A model generated the notes under the pieces. That model worked only from the letters and a program-made list of their open reading frames with translations, was not told the origin of the DNA and ran no database searches. Of a stretch of 64,000 nucleotides of DNA, positions 44,649 to 55,633 are shown one piece after another. The stretch is from contig JANFOG010000016.1 in NCBI GenBank assembly GCA_024336345.1, positions 496,001-560,000 on the forward strand, in the 5' to 3' direction. Origin of the DNA: Mariannaea sp. PMI_226. Lineage: Eukaryota > Ascomycota > Sordariomycetes > Hypocreales > Nectriaceae. Position numbers and translations under genes: made by a program. How positions within the stretch are numbered: the first letter of the stretch is position 1; every line of letters begins with the position of its first letter.

Positions 44649-46177
44649 TGCAATCGCCTTGAACGTTGGAACACCTTGTGTGGCATTGCGTCATCTCTTG
44701 ATGACGAGTCCCCGGAGATACACGTCAACGCTCGTCTGTGATGGTGAGGAGAGATCCTCTGTCATGCAAGGTGCAAGGAAACACCCTGATTCACGGCCTA
44801 GGCGTCATTACTTTTACTTTGCGCAATTGATGTGTCAGCATGTTATTGATTACTTTGGATTCTTTCTCTCTGGATTCAATCTCGAAATCTTTGGCAAACA
44901 ACTTCAACCAACTAGCGAAGCGCTCCTGGCTTGAGGTGGCAAGACAGACGTCGCCGTCAAGCAGGGGAAGGTGCTTTATCTGCTATACCGTCGCGTTGGG
45001 ACGGTGATTTATGTTATAACGAAATGCGATGCTTCAACCCACCCAATTATTGCTGCGTACCCAGTAACAAAGGGAGAGCGATCTGGGCAACGAGGAATTG
45101 GGCGGCATCCCATTGCTTTCTTCAATTTTTGCTTCCATCGGTTGACAGGACCAAGCGGCAGAAGAGACTGGAAAGCTGCAAGGCTTGGCGTTTTTTTTCT
45201 TTCTTTTTTACTTTCACGAATATTTCCATTGCCCCCCCTTTTGTTTTTTTCTTTCTCTTGCGTGTGTGTTTATTACTGTTCTCTAACCCCTCGCCCGGGA
45301 TGACTTGGGCTAACAACCCGAGATGAGGATTGGGAAACGGCGAAATGGGACGGCTTCGTGACATTCCACGAAGAGGAATCACTTCGAATGGGTTGGGTTG
45401 TTTCTATTTATGGTTACTTACAATTATTACCTGGGTTGACACGCTGACTAACCTCTCAAACAATGGGAGTGCTTCCAGTCTGGTGTGATGAAGGAGTTTT
45501 TATTCTTTTTTTTTTTTTACCAACTCTTTTTTCATCTTTATATTTTATTTCCCCAGCTTGGACTGTACCCCAAGGGCCTTGATGATGGCTTTTCTCATTC
45601 TAACTTAGTATTATTTATTCATCACCATGAAATATGAACCTCAAATACACGATAGGACGGGGAGATGAGAGGGGGGGGAATAGAGGGAAACCCGACTCCT
45701 CCATGATATATAGTTCCTTTTTATATATTCTATCCTCTCACAAACGTTTCAAGTTTCTCCCTTCCGTTTGTCTTTGTGACTAGGCTTGAATTATTGCACT
45801 TGCCACATTACAAAGTGATTTTAGGTACAGCAAACGAAAATTCAAAAAATAGCATTACTAAACAGACGCCAAGCACTGTAAAGTCAAGTGCAAACAGCAC
45901 TGCAAACAGATGTCAGGCACAGCAAACAGATGTCAGGCACTGCAATCTAAAACGCAAATAACAATAAACAAATGACAAAATATCGAACCGCAGGCAGCGC
46001 TCTGTTTGTTCGAGCTTCATTGTGTTAAGCTTTGAGCTTTGGGTTTTAAACCTCCTCTGCACCGGCGCCGTACACAATATATTACTTCAGTCCCAGCCGG
46101 CTATCCTTCATATTACTTTTCTCGTCTCCCTCTAGAAGCCGATTCGAATCTTTCTGTTTCTTCTTACAATCTTCGCG
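44649..46177. other. intergenic
   Basis: No gene seen. It has poly-T/CT stretches near 45190-45265 and 45510-45535, AT-rich DNA at 45590-45760, and a 20-base tandem repeat at 45889-45945 in the promoter of the next gene. Confidence 0.55.
45889..45945. repeat. 20-base tandem repeat (GCAAACAGATGTCAGGCAC)
   Basis: Two perfect 19-base units at 45902-45920 and 45922-45940, with partial units on both sides. They are about 235 bases upstream of the ATG at 46178. Confidence 0.9.
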
Positions 46178-47935
46178 ATGGCGTCCTTCATGCTTCCCTC
46201 TACGCCTGTCCGCTCCTCAGTTGCCTCTGAGTTCTTACTCGTTTCTCCTCTTGTTGCGAGCTCGACTTCCCCTAGCCCACGATCTCGAAAGCGTCAAGTC
46301 ACTCCTTCATTTGAGGCCTCGTCTTCGAAAAAGATCGCTGTTATTGTTCCTGCAGCAGATCTCGATCCTTCCCAAGGCACACTACTGCGTCCAGTCGGAA
46401 CTAGTCCTCTAGCATGGCCTACTGCGGCGCAAGAGGCTCGTATTGGTGAGTACTCATTCCTATTCAATGAATGAATAAATGTGATATTTATTTCCTTGGT
46501 TCTAGATGCAAGACAGCCCTTCCTGCCAAACCCGTTGAGACTACCCCAGGCCGGTAAGTTTGCAACACCGAAATCAGTTGCTAAAGCATTCATACTTACC
46601 ACCGATATTATAGATGCAAACCAGTCTCCCCAGTCACCGCCGATATCTCAAAACCCTCTTCGCCCTGCTTTACAAGTTCCACATTGGCAAATTCTACCAA
46701 AAGCGCGGCACCTTATTCTTCCATTCAACCTCCGAGAGAACAGGGACGCCTGGGATAAACGTGAAAACAGAGACATGTTGATGAACATATTCCCCAACAC
46801 CACTGGTGTTGCCATTGATGGAACCTTCCTCTTTATCCATGTTTCCGAGAAGCCCTCCAAGCCATGGCCAAAGACGGTCGCTGGGCTTCCATTGTATTTG
46901 GTTCCCGGACCTGGCCCCGACTATGATCCCATTCCGATGGGGTTGCCTGTTAATCCAAGAAACGGGCGTATCGCTGGCGACATTGACGGACGCGATATGG
47001 AAGTTTGGACTCCTCTTTTTGAGGCTATCCGTGATCATTTCCTTGATTTGCAGATCTCCATCACGCAAGTAATGTACTGGGGCAACTCAGTTCTTATTAT
47101 TTTGGAGCATCGTGATACCGATATGGCCAAACTGCCCTGGAGAGCAGCTGGAATTCCTTGCCGGTATCTTCATGACGATGAAATGGGTAGGCCACGTTTG
47201 CCTCAATCCCGACGTCAATCTGATCCTACTCCTGGAAACCCAGATCAGAACCAATATCATACCTTGCAACCTGGAGTAAGAGTCACATCAAACTTTTTTC
47301 CAGATGAGTGTGAGGTATTCCAGGCTACAACAGCAGGCGTTCTAGTAAAGGATGCTGCGGGGAACGAGCTTATGACTGTTGCTGGGCATAGATTTCCTAG
47401 CAAATGTGGTCCTGTCGTTTTCCATGCTCTCCCTTCGACCGGAAGAAAGATTGGTGAGATCATCTATGAAGTTTCGCATACAGATGTAGCACTAGTCAAA
47501 TTGGAATGGCGAGAGAGGTTCGCCAATGTCACTTTTGAAAGCGCCGATCTTTTCGCTGAACCAGTGCGGCTAAAGCGACTCTTACGGCCCAGAGACCTGA
47601 GGAGAGGAGATACAGTTTATCTGGACTCACCAGATACAGGCTGTATTGATGGCACTCTCATGGCGGAGGCTTATCAACGCGTCCCTACAGATGATCCAAA
47701 CGAACCAATGCAAAATTGGGTTTTTACGACATGGTATTACATGGGACAAGATTTAGGGGAGAGTCTTCCGCCAGGAATGTGTGGAAGCCCAATCTGGACT
47801 CAGGAGGGCGATGTTATTGGATTCTTCCGGTACGCGGCTGAAGGTGGAAAAATGCAAGACTGGTGCTGTGGTATTGCGGCCAACGAGCTGATTGACAGAG
47901 GATTTACGCTTGTAGATACATCTGGCCGAGAGTAA
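46178..47935 (+). CDS. chymotrypsin-fold protease-like protein with a GxCG motif
   Basis: Three exons, 46178-46445, 46506-46553 and 46614-47935 (introns 60 and 60 bases; donors GTGAGT and GTAAGT, acceptors CTAG and ATAG, all phase 1) give 546 codons (545 residues). Exon 2 is only 48 bases. The first 105 residues are Ser/Pro-rich and disordered with a basic patch (PRSRKRQ). Residues about 130-280 are a conserved-looking region without a known name (IFPNTTGVAIDGT, QVMYWGNSVLII). The C-terminal part resembles a chymotrypsin double barrel: His364 in TVAGHRFPS, Asp396 in HTDVALVKL and Cys495 in PPGMCGSPIW, the position of the nucleophile. In serine proteases this motif is GDSGGP; a Cys in GxCG is the pattern of viral 3C-type cysteine proteases. 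There is no signal peptide, so it is probably intracellular. The triad assignment is from motif order only; the protein may also be inactive. Confidence 0.8.
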
Positions 47936-48824
47936 TAGCTGCGGAGGGTATACCGAGATATCATGGAGAAGAGGCAAACATGAGTAGATAGCATGAGAGG
48001 AGACTGCACAGTATGCTCAATGATATAATAATCTTCAGCAACTTTTCGCAGATTATTACCTACCATCCAACCTGTACTCTATACACTCATCCTGAAAAAA
48101 AAAAGTAATTACGGAAAAGGTAGGTGGCACCAAATCGAACGCAATTTCTCCCTCCATATTTTACATTCGATACAGCTCCTCTTAGCATTCTAGCTGGCCG
48201 ATTCAAAGTTTAGTTTTTGGTGTTGGATTACATGTATTTCCTCCGACTAGACAATACTGTCTGTTTATTTATGTATTTGGATCCCTGGAAGAGAAAGGGA
48301 AATTTAGATCTCTCTGAGTGTCAAAGTCCACGCTAGACTTTAACCCTCGTCATCTGGACAAAACTGTAACTGCACGTTGAACTAGAAGAAGACATAAAGA
48401 AGAGAAAGGCAAAAAGAAGCAAAAGTAGTATCATAAGAGTGCAAGTTACTGAGCTAGTAAGTCAAAAAATCCTGATAACATAACCCTTTTGCATGAAACA
48501 GTAACCCTGCCGTTTCAAGGAAATCCCAGACCAAAACCAGGGCCTTTCTCTCTTACTCCCGATGTTTTTTCTTTCGCATATGGTATAACAGACAGCGTTG
48601 GTTGAAAAAAAAAAAAAAAAAAAGCTGCAGACTTGAAGTCGTCCAGGATCAAAAAAAAGAGAGGAAAAGAAGGGAATGAATGAGGGAGAAAAAAAAAACT
48701 AAAAGAAAGGAAACCCGTAATGTGTATCAATATAACCCTCACTTCCCAGAAGCAAATGCCTTGCGGCGGCTGATACTATCCCGTTATTCGAAAAACCAGA
48801 AAGCAAAAACAAAGACAATTGGAG
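47936..48824. other. intergenic between convergent genes
   Basis: Shared 3' flank of the GxCG protein (+) and the 379-residue gene (-). It is A-rich with poly-A runs including A19 at 48605-48623. No gene seen. Confidence 0.6.
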
Positions 48825-50065
48825 TTAGTGATCCCGTCTTTCACCTTCAAAGTAAAATTTCCCGAGCGGCTCGCCACTTCGACCAGGCCCTACCAGGTCA
48901 GCAGACCCGGTCCCTGTCTCTCCACTGTCTAGCCTTTGGACGATCCTCTCGGCCGTTTCTTGAGCTCCGGTAGACTGGGATTGTGATTGCGATTGTGATT
49001 GCGACTGCGACTGGAAATGCGCAGCGGGCACAGGCCCTCTGAAGGTGGTATCCACGAAGGAATCATGCTCAGCTCCAGTGGCCACTCCATCAACCATGCG
49101 CGCATCTCGTCGTTCTTGCAAAGCTGAGGCGCTTACAGGAGTGTCACTCATGTGCGCATCTCGGTCGCGTCGCGAGTCGCTCATGCCAGAGTTTGTCCGC
49201 TCAAGAGACCATACTTGTTGCGCCGTAACCGAGCCAGGGGCCGGTCGACGGTGGTAAATTGGCCCGGATACGGTGCTTCCCGCGCCTTCACCGAAGCCAA
49301 CAAGCGACGCAGAACCATCGTCACTCATGCGATCTTCGAAACCCCCAACAGAGCGATTGGTGAAGTGATCCATATCCTCATCCATGGCATCAGGGTAGGC
49401 GCCAAGGCTAGCGATGGACTCGACTTCACGATAGTTGGTATCCGTGCTGAACATGTCTTCGTCATGGTCTCCTGCGGTTGTTCGATCCTCGTCAACGTGG
49501 CTCTCGGTGGCGCTGGCCGTGCCAACGGTGCTTATCTTGGTGACGGCGACGGGCTGGCCATTGTTATCAAAGTAGGCAGGAGTCAAATGTTGGGTCGCGG
49601 GGTAATTGGGCGGAAATCCGGTGGTTGAGGTTGGCGTGGTCTGGGGAGAGATGGAATTGGCGGCGCCAGGTGCAGAGCCCGGAGGAGGAGCGCGGAGAGT
49701 AGAGACACGTTCTAGGCCGGCGAGTCGAGAGATGCGATCGGCGCGTTCAGCCTCGAGACTGGTGGTGGAAGGGTTGTGTTGGTGGCCACGGTTAAGTGAG
49801 CCACCCGGGAAGTGGCCTCGATGGCCGTCCTTGATTGCGGTCGTGGATAAGGCGGATAGGGATGTGGTAGTACTGGTGGGGGTTCCACTGAAGATTAAAA
49901 CACATAATAAGCATCGCGCATTCAAATGCGACATAACCGTCGTCTTTTGGGGGAGAGACAAGGGGAACAGGAACATGGGAGAACGCACGGCATCTCAGAC
50001 GGGGTTTCTGGCCGAGAAGTGGGAGGTGGGAGGTTGATAAAGGTTGGATGCGACGCCTGCGCCAT
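48825..50065 (-). CDS. disordered low-complexity protein, 379 residues
   Basis: Two exons, 50065-49989 and 49887-48825, with a 101-base intron (GTGCGT...TTCAG, phase 2) give 380 codons. The start exon encodes MAQASHPTFINLPPP. The protein has a Ser/Thr/Pro-rich first third with a short charged helix (LEAERADRISRLAGLERV). A middle part includes QPVAVTKISTVGTASATE, followed by an acidic region rich in Asp and Met (AMDEDMDHF). The end has seven Gln-Ser repeats (about residues 320-334) and then a conserved-looking tail, LDSGETGTGSADLVGPGR. There is no signal peptide, membrane segment or recognised domain. Composition suggests a nuclear or cytoplasmic regulatory protein, without firm basis. The frame is also open upstream within the intron, so a retained-intron or alternative start form is possible. 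Confidence 0.75.
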
Positions 50066-52480
50066 GTTGCTGGGTTGAATCGGGGTTGTTTTCTTTTTCT
50101 CCTTCTCCTTCTTCTTCTTCTTCTTCTTCTTTCTCTCTTTTCTTCGGGAGTGGAGTTGATATCGGTCGGGTATCGAGTTGATTGAGGTGTCCTCTTTTTG
50201 CTGCGACGTTAGGATGGATATGCGCGATGACGAAAGACTCAATGGTGGGGCAGATCAAAGGCAAAAGATGGGAGCGCTATAGCTTCCTTCTTTCAAGGAA
50301 GATGGCGGATTCGGAACCTGATGAAATGGGGTTGAGGAGGAGGCAAAATGGATTGGAAAGGAGTGAAATGAGGTGGGGGAGAGGTATATGAATTGAGGTG
50401 CAAGGAGTTGAGTTTTTCACGGTGATGGAGAAGAAATGGTGGTGGTGGTGGTGAGCGAGTGGTGGTGCTGGTGCCTTGTTGCTGGCAAGGGACTAAACAA
50501 CCCAACCTTGGAAGACACAGGCATAGATAGGCTCGAGTCCAGCACAACCAACACAGCAACAGCACAGTACTTACAGTTGATAGAGTGCTGTTTCTTGGAG
50601 CTCTTCGCTGAATGCAAGGCACGCCAGACGCACCAATGATGTAAAATTGGCCAGTGAAAGCAACCAGCCTAGGTACTGTATGCTCCACCACGACTTAACC
50701 CCACCACTGCGGCATCCAATTACTCCCCCATAAATTCCCTCCCCGGGCGGGTCAGCTGCACAGGCTTCGTTAGCTATGGCAGTGGGTTACAGTGGGGTGG
50801 GCTTCTACTGGGCGAGAGATCAGCCCGAGGTGGTGAGCACCCGTTTCTCATGGAGGGCCTCCCATCCAGCCCGCCTCATGCTATCCATTGGACTTCGAAG
50901 CCGCCTGCCTGGAGACATACAGCGACTCAGACTGTGAACTGGACAGTGAAAATCGCACCCCGGGTCAATACAACTGTCCTCTTCGTCGTTGGGCATAGAG
51001 AAACGCAATTGGGCCAACTCAAAACTAGAATATCGCGGACAGCCAAAATCTTCACGACCACAGGAGCAGCCCATGTCAAGGAAGTGGAAGTTAGAAGTGG
51101 GGGAGACGGGATGTATGAATGGCAGATTGATTAATTGATTGGCAACTTCAACTAAACTTGGCGGGGTGGATAGGCCATGACGTCGATGGTGGGTGTCAAA
51201 TGACTGGACCCTAACTTATCTACTCCTGACTGTGGAGGACTATGGAGGACGAAGGGTCCATCATTTACAGAGGGGGGGAGAGGGGCCTCTTTGGACGATT
51301 GATGGTGATCATCCCAAGCCTGGGGCAGTGGGAGGAGAGGGAAACCGTACAAGTCCATCTCTTTCTCAATGATGTGTCCCAGACATAGTACATAGTAAGC
51401 AGTTGGATATTTCAGAAATGTTTAGGAAACTTACTGACCGGATCAATCGCCACAGATTTCGTATGTGAGAGAGTATGGATGGGGCCAATGGCTACCACAA
51501 TGGCTCCCACAATGCCAGTAATTTACAGAGTCAAGTAACAGACCCGGTACTTTGCATCTCACCTACTGCCCTACCTACTGCCCTATCCAGAAATAGTCCC
51601 CCGTATTCATCAGCACTACGGACGGGAACCATGCGCCGTGTTGCGTATTCCCAGACTATCCTACCATCCAGTACAGATTACTCTAGCCCTATCTCCCACT
51701 CTTCATGTGATGATGAAGATCTACCGGCAGATACGTTTCACGTTTCACGTCCGGAATACGGAGTCAGCATGGCGACGGCCTCCAGTTTCGACCGATGCGA
51801 GTACTTACTGCTGAACCCAGTATGTTGGCACACACGCCACAACCGACTTGGTGATCTAAGTGCATAAAAAGGAATTGGACACAATAATTATGCTTGTATG
51901 CTCTCTTCATAAGTACATACTATGTAGAATAAAGCCCTATTATTATTATCCCTTGGCTACTCCCCCATGGATCGTCTCTCTTCCCCATTTTTTTCCACAA
52001 GGGGGGGAAAGCCTCATTCCTGTTTCCTTTCTTTTTCTCTTACATCCATGCTTCATTCTATGTCAGAGCGCACTGTCTGGCAACTAGCAATGCCCAGAAA
52101 TGAAATGTCTCAGCGCCCGAAAGAAAAACACGCTGTAGTTATGTCCCCCTTAATCCAGTATCCCTTTTTTTTTTCTTTCTCTTTTCGTATTGGATTGCCT
52201 TTCCATGAGAGCAACAGACCAATACCAAAACCAAGATACCACAAACAGGGACAGAGACATGCAGAAGAAAAGTAACAGGTGTAACGGATCAAACATTGAA
52301 AATAAAAAAATAAATAAAAACTCCAGACACCGCCTGAGAATCAGACATGTATAACCGTCATACTAGCCTAGATTCTCCCCAATCCAAGGCTTGGTTTATG
52401 TTGACACGAGAAAAGAATTCAGAGAAGAGCAGGAACAATCGCCCCATCTTCTCCTAGGTCACCGATATTTTCCTCATTCC
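50066..52480. other. intergenic
   Basis: Begins with the promoter of the 379-residue gene, with a CTT array (50097-50135) and a GTG array (50438-50453). A tandem CCTACTGCCCTA repeat lies near 51566-51592. The ATG frame at 51475-51867 (130 codons) has irregular composition and runs through this repeat, so it was not accepted. No other gene seen. Confidence 0.5.
50097..50135. repeat. CTT trinucleotide array
   Basis: A tract of CTC/CTT repeats (eight CTT units) on the + strand, immediately upstream of the minus-strand start at 50065, making its leader purine-rich. Confidence 0.85.
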
Positions 52481-52885
52481 TCACAAGAAATTCATGCCAG
52501 CAGTCAGGAGACCAACTGACAAAGTCACGATGATGTAGTTGGGATTCTTGCTGAGGGATACGCCGGCAGACTCAAGGTCCGGAGCCGTAGTCGCGGGAAT
52601 GGTGGGCTTCCACGTATCCGTGTACGTCGCCGAAGCAGTAGTCTTGACCTCGGTTCCTGTCTTTGTGCCCGTTTGCTTGCCAGTGGCCGTCTTGCTATCG
52701 CCTTTGCTAGAACCGGTCTCTGTCGCATTGCTATCATCGCCCGTGGCTGTAGCGGTCGAGTCGTCCGTTGTTGTGGCGCCCGTTTCCGTAGCAGAGTTTG
52801 AGGAATCGGCCGTAGGATCTGACTTGGCAACGACTCCAGTAAGGAGGACAGCCAGAGGCAAGATGTGCTTCAGTTGGAAACGCAT
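52481..52885 (-). CDS. small GPI-anchored Ser/Thr-rich surface protein
   Basis: Single exon of 134 residues starting with a classical signal peptide (MRFQLKHILPLAVLLTGVVA). The middle (about 22-100) is almost entirely Ser, Thr, Ala, Gly and Asp, with several NAT/NSA sequon-like sites and GTKTGTEVKTTA repeats, so heavy O-glycosylation is expected. The last 18 residues are hydrophobic (IIVTLSVGLLTAGMNFL) after a small-residue stretch, as in a GPI-anchor signal. It probably ends up in the plasma membrane or cell wall. The exact product family cannot be named. A GTATC array lies 70-116 bases upstream. Confidence 0.82.
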   Translation of the reverse strand: MRFQLKHILPLAVLLTGVVAKSDPTADSSNSATETGATTTDDSTATATGDDSNATETGSSKGDSKTATGKQTGTKTGTEVKTTASATYTDTWKPTIPATTAPDLESAGVSLSKNPNYIIVTLSVGLLTAGMNFL

Positions 52886-52954
52886 GGTTCTTTCTTGGAG
52901 TGTTTCTGGAGAGGAGGTGTCGAGTCTGCCTGTGTTGTAGTCGTGGTCGTAGTT

Positions 52955-53001
52955 GTATCGTATCGTATCGTACTATACTGTACTGTACTATATCGTATCG
53001 T
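52955..53001. repeat. GTATC/GTACT pentanucleotide array
   Basis: GTATC units pass into GTACT/ATACT variants and back to GTATC, about nine imperfect units in all, in the 5' flank of the GPI-protein gene. Confidence 0.85.
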
Positions 53002-54485
53002 GTTTTTGTATTCGTATGCCAAGTCGAGCCAAGATCCAGAACCGGTCAAAGTGTCAAGGATCAGATCTGAGTCTCTCCACAGGATGAAGCAGAAGAAGAA
53101 AGATGGGAGGCTTGGAAAAGGGAAGGGAGAAATCGAACAATGACACAAGAGCAAGAAGAGTGGAGGCCTTGAAGAAGGAGGAAGGGCAATGGAAGCAAGT
53201 CAAACGAGACGATTTGCTCTAGGGAAGGAGAAATGGAAACGACTGGATGTGAAGGAAGAAGCACGAAGCAAGGCAAGGCAAGGTGTAAGGTAAGTCAAGG
53301 TATGGAGAAGAAGAGACGACGAAGAATGAATGGAATAATAAGATGAACAGCCAAGCCAGCCAGACAGCCAGCCAGTCAATCAGTCAGTAAGTCACAGAGC
53401 AAGACACATGAACGCAACCCCCTGGGGTAGGGCTATATGCTGCACATGCTCTGTCAGTGCCAGCTGGGGTGGAGTTATTATTACTTCCTCCAGTATGGAG
53501 CTACGTCTGCGGTGGACCATCCAAGGGGAGAAGAGTCTAGGCTGTTGATAAAAAATGCCGACCCGTCCACTAGTTGATTTAAAAAAGACACGGACGCGTA
53601 CCGTAGTCTGGAGGCATATGGTATCATGGATGAATCGGCTTACATTAATTACGAGCCAGCCCTCTCCAGATTTTATGCACCAAGCAACACACAGGTCGGA
53701 CAGGGGGGCCGAAGGCGGACTGGTTGGACTGGTTGGCTGAGCCTGGACTTTGGGGAGACTTTGACAGGGCCAAGCTTTCCTCGTGGCCGCACCGTCGTCG
53801 ATCCGGCTTCTGGACTAGCTACGGTGAGGTGGACTGGGCTGGCTAGTTGGACCAGGGCAGGGAGTTTACCGCAACATGCACAAAGAGGACAGACGGTATT
53901 GCCTGTCTGGGTTGCGTTGTGCTATAGTCTACTGTATGTGCACGATGAGATTCACTGGCAAACCATCTACTAGACACATTCCCGCAAAAAAAAAAAAAAA
54001 AAAATTAGTAGATCTGTGAAGCAATGCTAGAGGTTGTGTTTTTTCGCTGGTCGCTGGTCGCTGGTCTCGGACAGGGTTTTTGATGGTTGATCTGGACTCC
54101 GTTCTGCGGGTAGACGACCAGGGCCGGCAGCAAGCGAGAGCCGATCAGCCATACATACACACATAGCACGAAGTAGAAATGGCGGGGGGATTTTTTATGA
54201 AGAGCTGAACTGGGCATTCTTTTCGGTTGTCTAGGATTGACTTTGGCACCATTGGTCTGTATCTGACGACACAATGAACAGCAGGGCGTGTGTACACCAA
54301 CCAACCCGCTGATGCATTCACTTGGCTGCGTTGTGGAAGTGTGCTGTGGCCTCGTATATGCACGGGGGGGGAAAACAACAGCCAAGCCCACTGACGGAGG
54401 AAGAAGCCGGCTGCAGGCGTATGCCGTGATGCTGAGCTGTGGCGAGAATGGAGCCAAACATATTAGAATGCATCTGCTCCACGGT

Positions 54486-54560
54486 CCACACACACACACA
54501 CGAACACGTAAACGCACACGCACGCACACGCACTCCAGGCACAAGCACAAGTGCAAGCAC
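54486..54560. repeat. CA-rich microsatellite
   Basis: A (CA)n run is followed by degenerate ACGCAC and GCACAA units in non-coding DNA. Confidence 0.85.
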
Positions 54561-55633
54561 ACTCCACCACAGGATGTGCACTGCCTCCCTCCCCGGTATC
54601 CATCAAGGGGAGAAGCGTGATTGGGGTGACGTGATAATTCGTTATGGCATGTCCACCAGCAAACAGACATTGCACCGCAAAATCCTTTGCCCAAGGCTCT
54701 CAGAGTGACTGGAGGCATATGATGCAAACCAGCTACTCACTCTACCCAGACCTGCACGTAGTCTAATCTGTACATGATATCCATATGCAAACTCATAGCT
54801 TAATTGCTGCTAGCTCCCTACTCAGAAAGATAATATTTCCTTCAAAAACCTTTCCACAGCCCAGGTGACTCAACCTCTTCAGCATTAATATAATACTCAT
54901 CCCCCTTTCGCTCTTTTTTACATCCTCACCGGTTTCCCCTTGAAATATAACCTGCCACGTGCGAAAACTCGCAAACATTTTCGAGAAAGGAGGGGTGGGA
55001 GACCATAGAACTCGGCACTTTTTTGCCGGGGGGGGGTGAGCCGCGACGGCAGCCCCCGCTCCGATGTCAAAAGACCCGGAGTCTCGGTCCCGGCCTTTGA
55101 TTCCATCAGTATCCGGTGGGCCGCCGCGAACAACCACGCCCATGTTCGAGTCTCATCATTAGCCTCAGTTTCCCTCAAATTCGAATCTTTTCGACAAACC
55201 GAAAAAAATGAGTATATGGGACTAATTCTAGAAAAAAACTCTAAAGCGGGCCTTTTTGTAGCGGCGGATCTTTGTCCTCGCAATGGCATTGGTCACCGTT
55301 TCAAATTTGATCCTATTCTACAGGGAAGTATTATTGAAGGATCTGATTATGCCGAAGGCACCGACGGTTTGGCATTGGCATCAGATGTAAAGATATTCAA
55401 CGTCGAAAAGCCCAACAGGTTGTTGAACTGCTGCCACTGGATCGACTTTGAAAGGAAACACGCAGCTTCGTCCAAGAGCATTCTGTCCAGCGGCTATATT
55501 TTCGTCTTTTCTTCTATCCACCATCTTCATTACAGCTCTCTCATTACTTTTTCTCCTCGTTCCTATCTCTCTCTATCCGGAACTTCTACCTAGCAAACTT
55601 TATGTTCATCTACCCTGATCCCTGTTTCATTTT

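Larger units (their letters stand above)
52886..55633. other. intergenic
   Basis: No supported gene. It has the GTATC array (52955-53001), GGCAA and GCCA short repeats (53270-53395), A19 (53986-54004), three TCGCTGG units (54044-54064), and a CA-rich microsatellite (54486-54560). The frame at 55036-55593 opens at GTG; the ATG frame at 55062 stops after 32 codons. Confidence 0.5.

Noticed and set aside
51475..51867. 130-codon ATG frame
   Set aside because: It runs through a tandem CCTACTGCCCTA repeat, has no domain, and shows no codon bias.
55036..55593. 185-codon + frame and the overlapping minus-strand frame at 54793-55143
   Set aside because: The + frame starts at GTG and becomes Ser/Phe-rich promoter-like sequence; the minus frame has irregular content. 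Neither has splice support.
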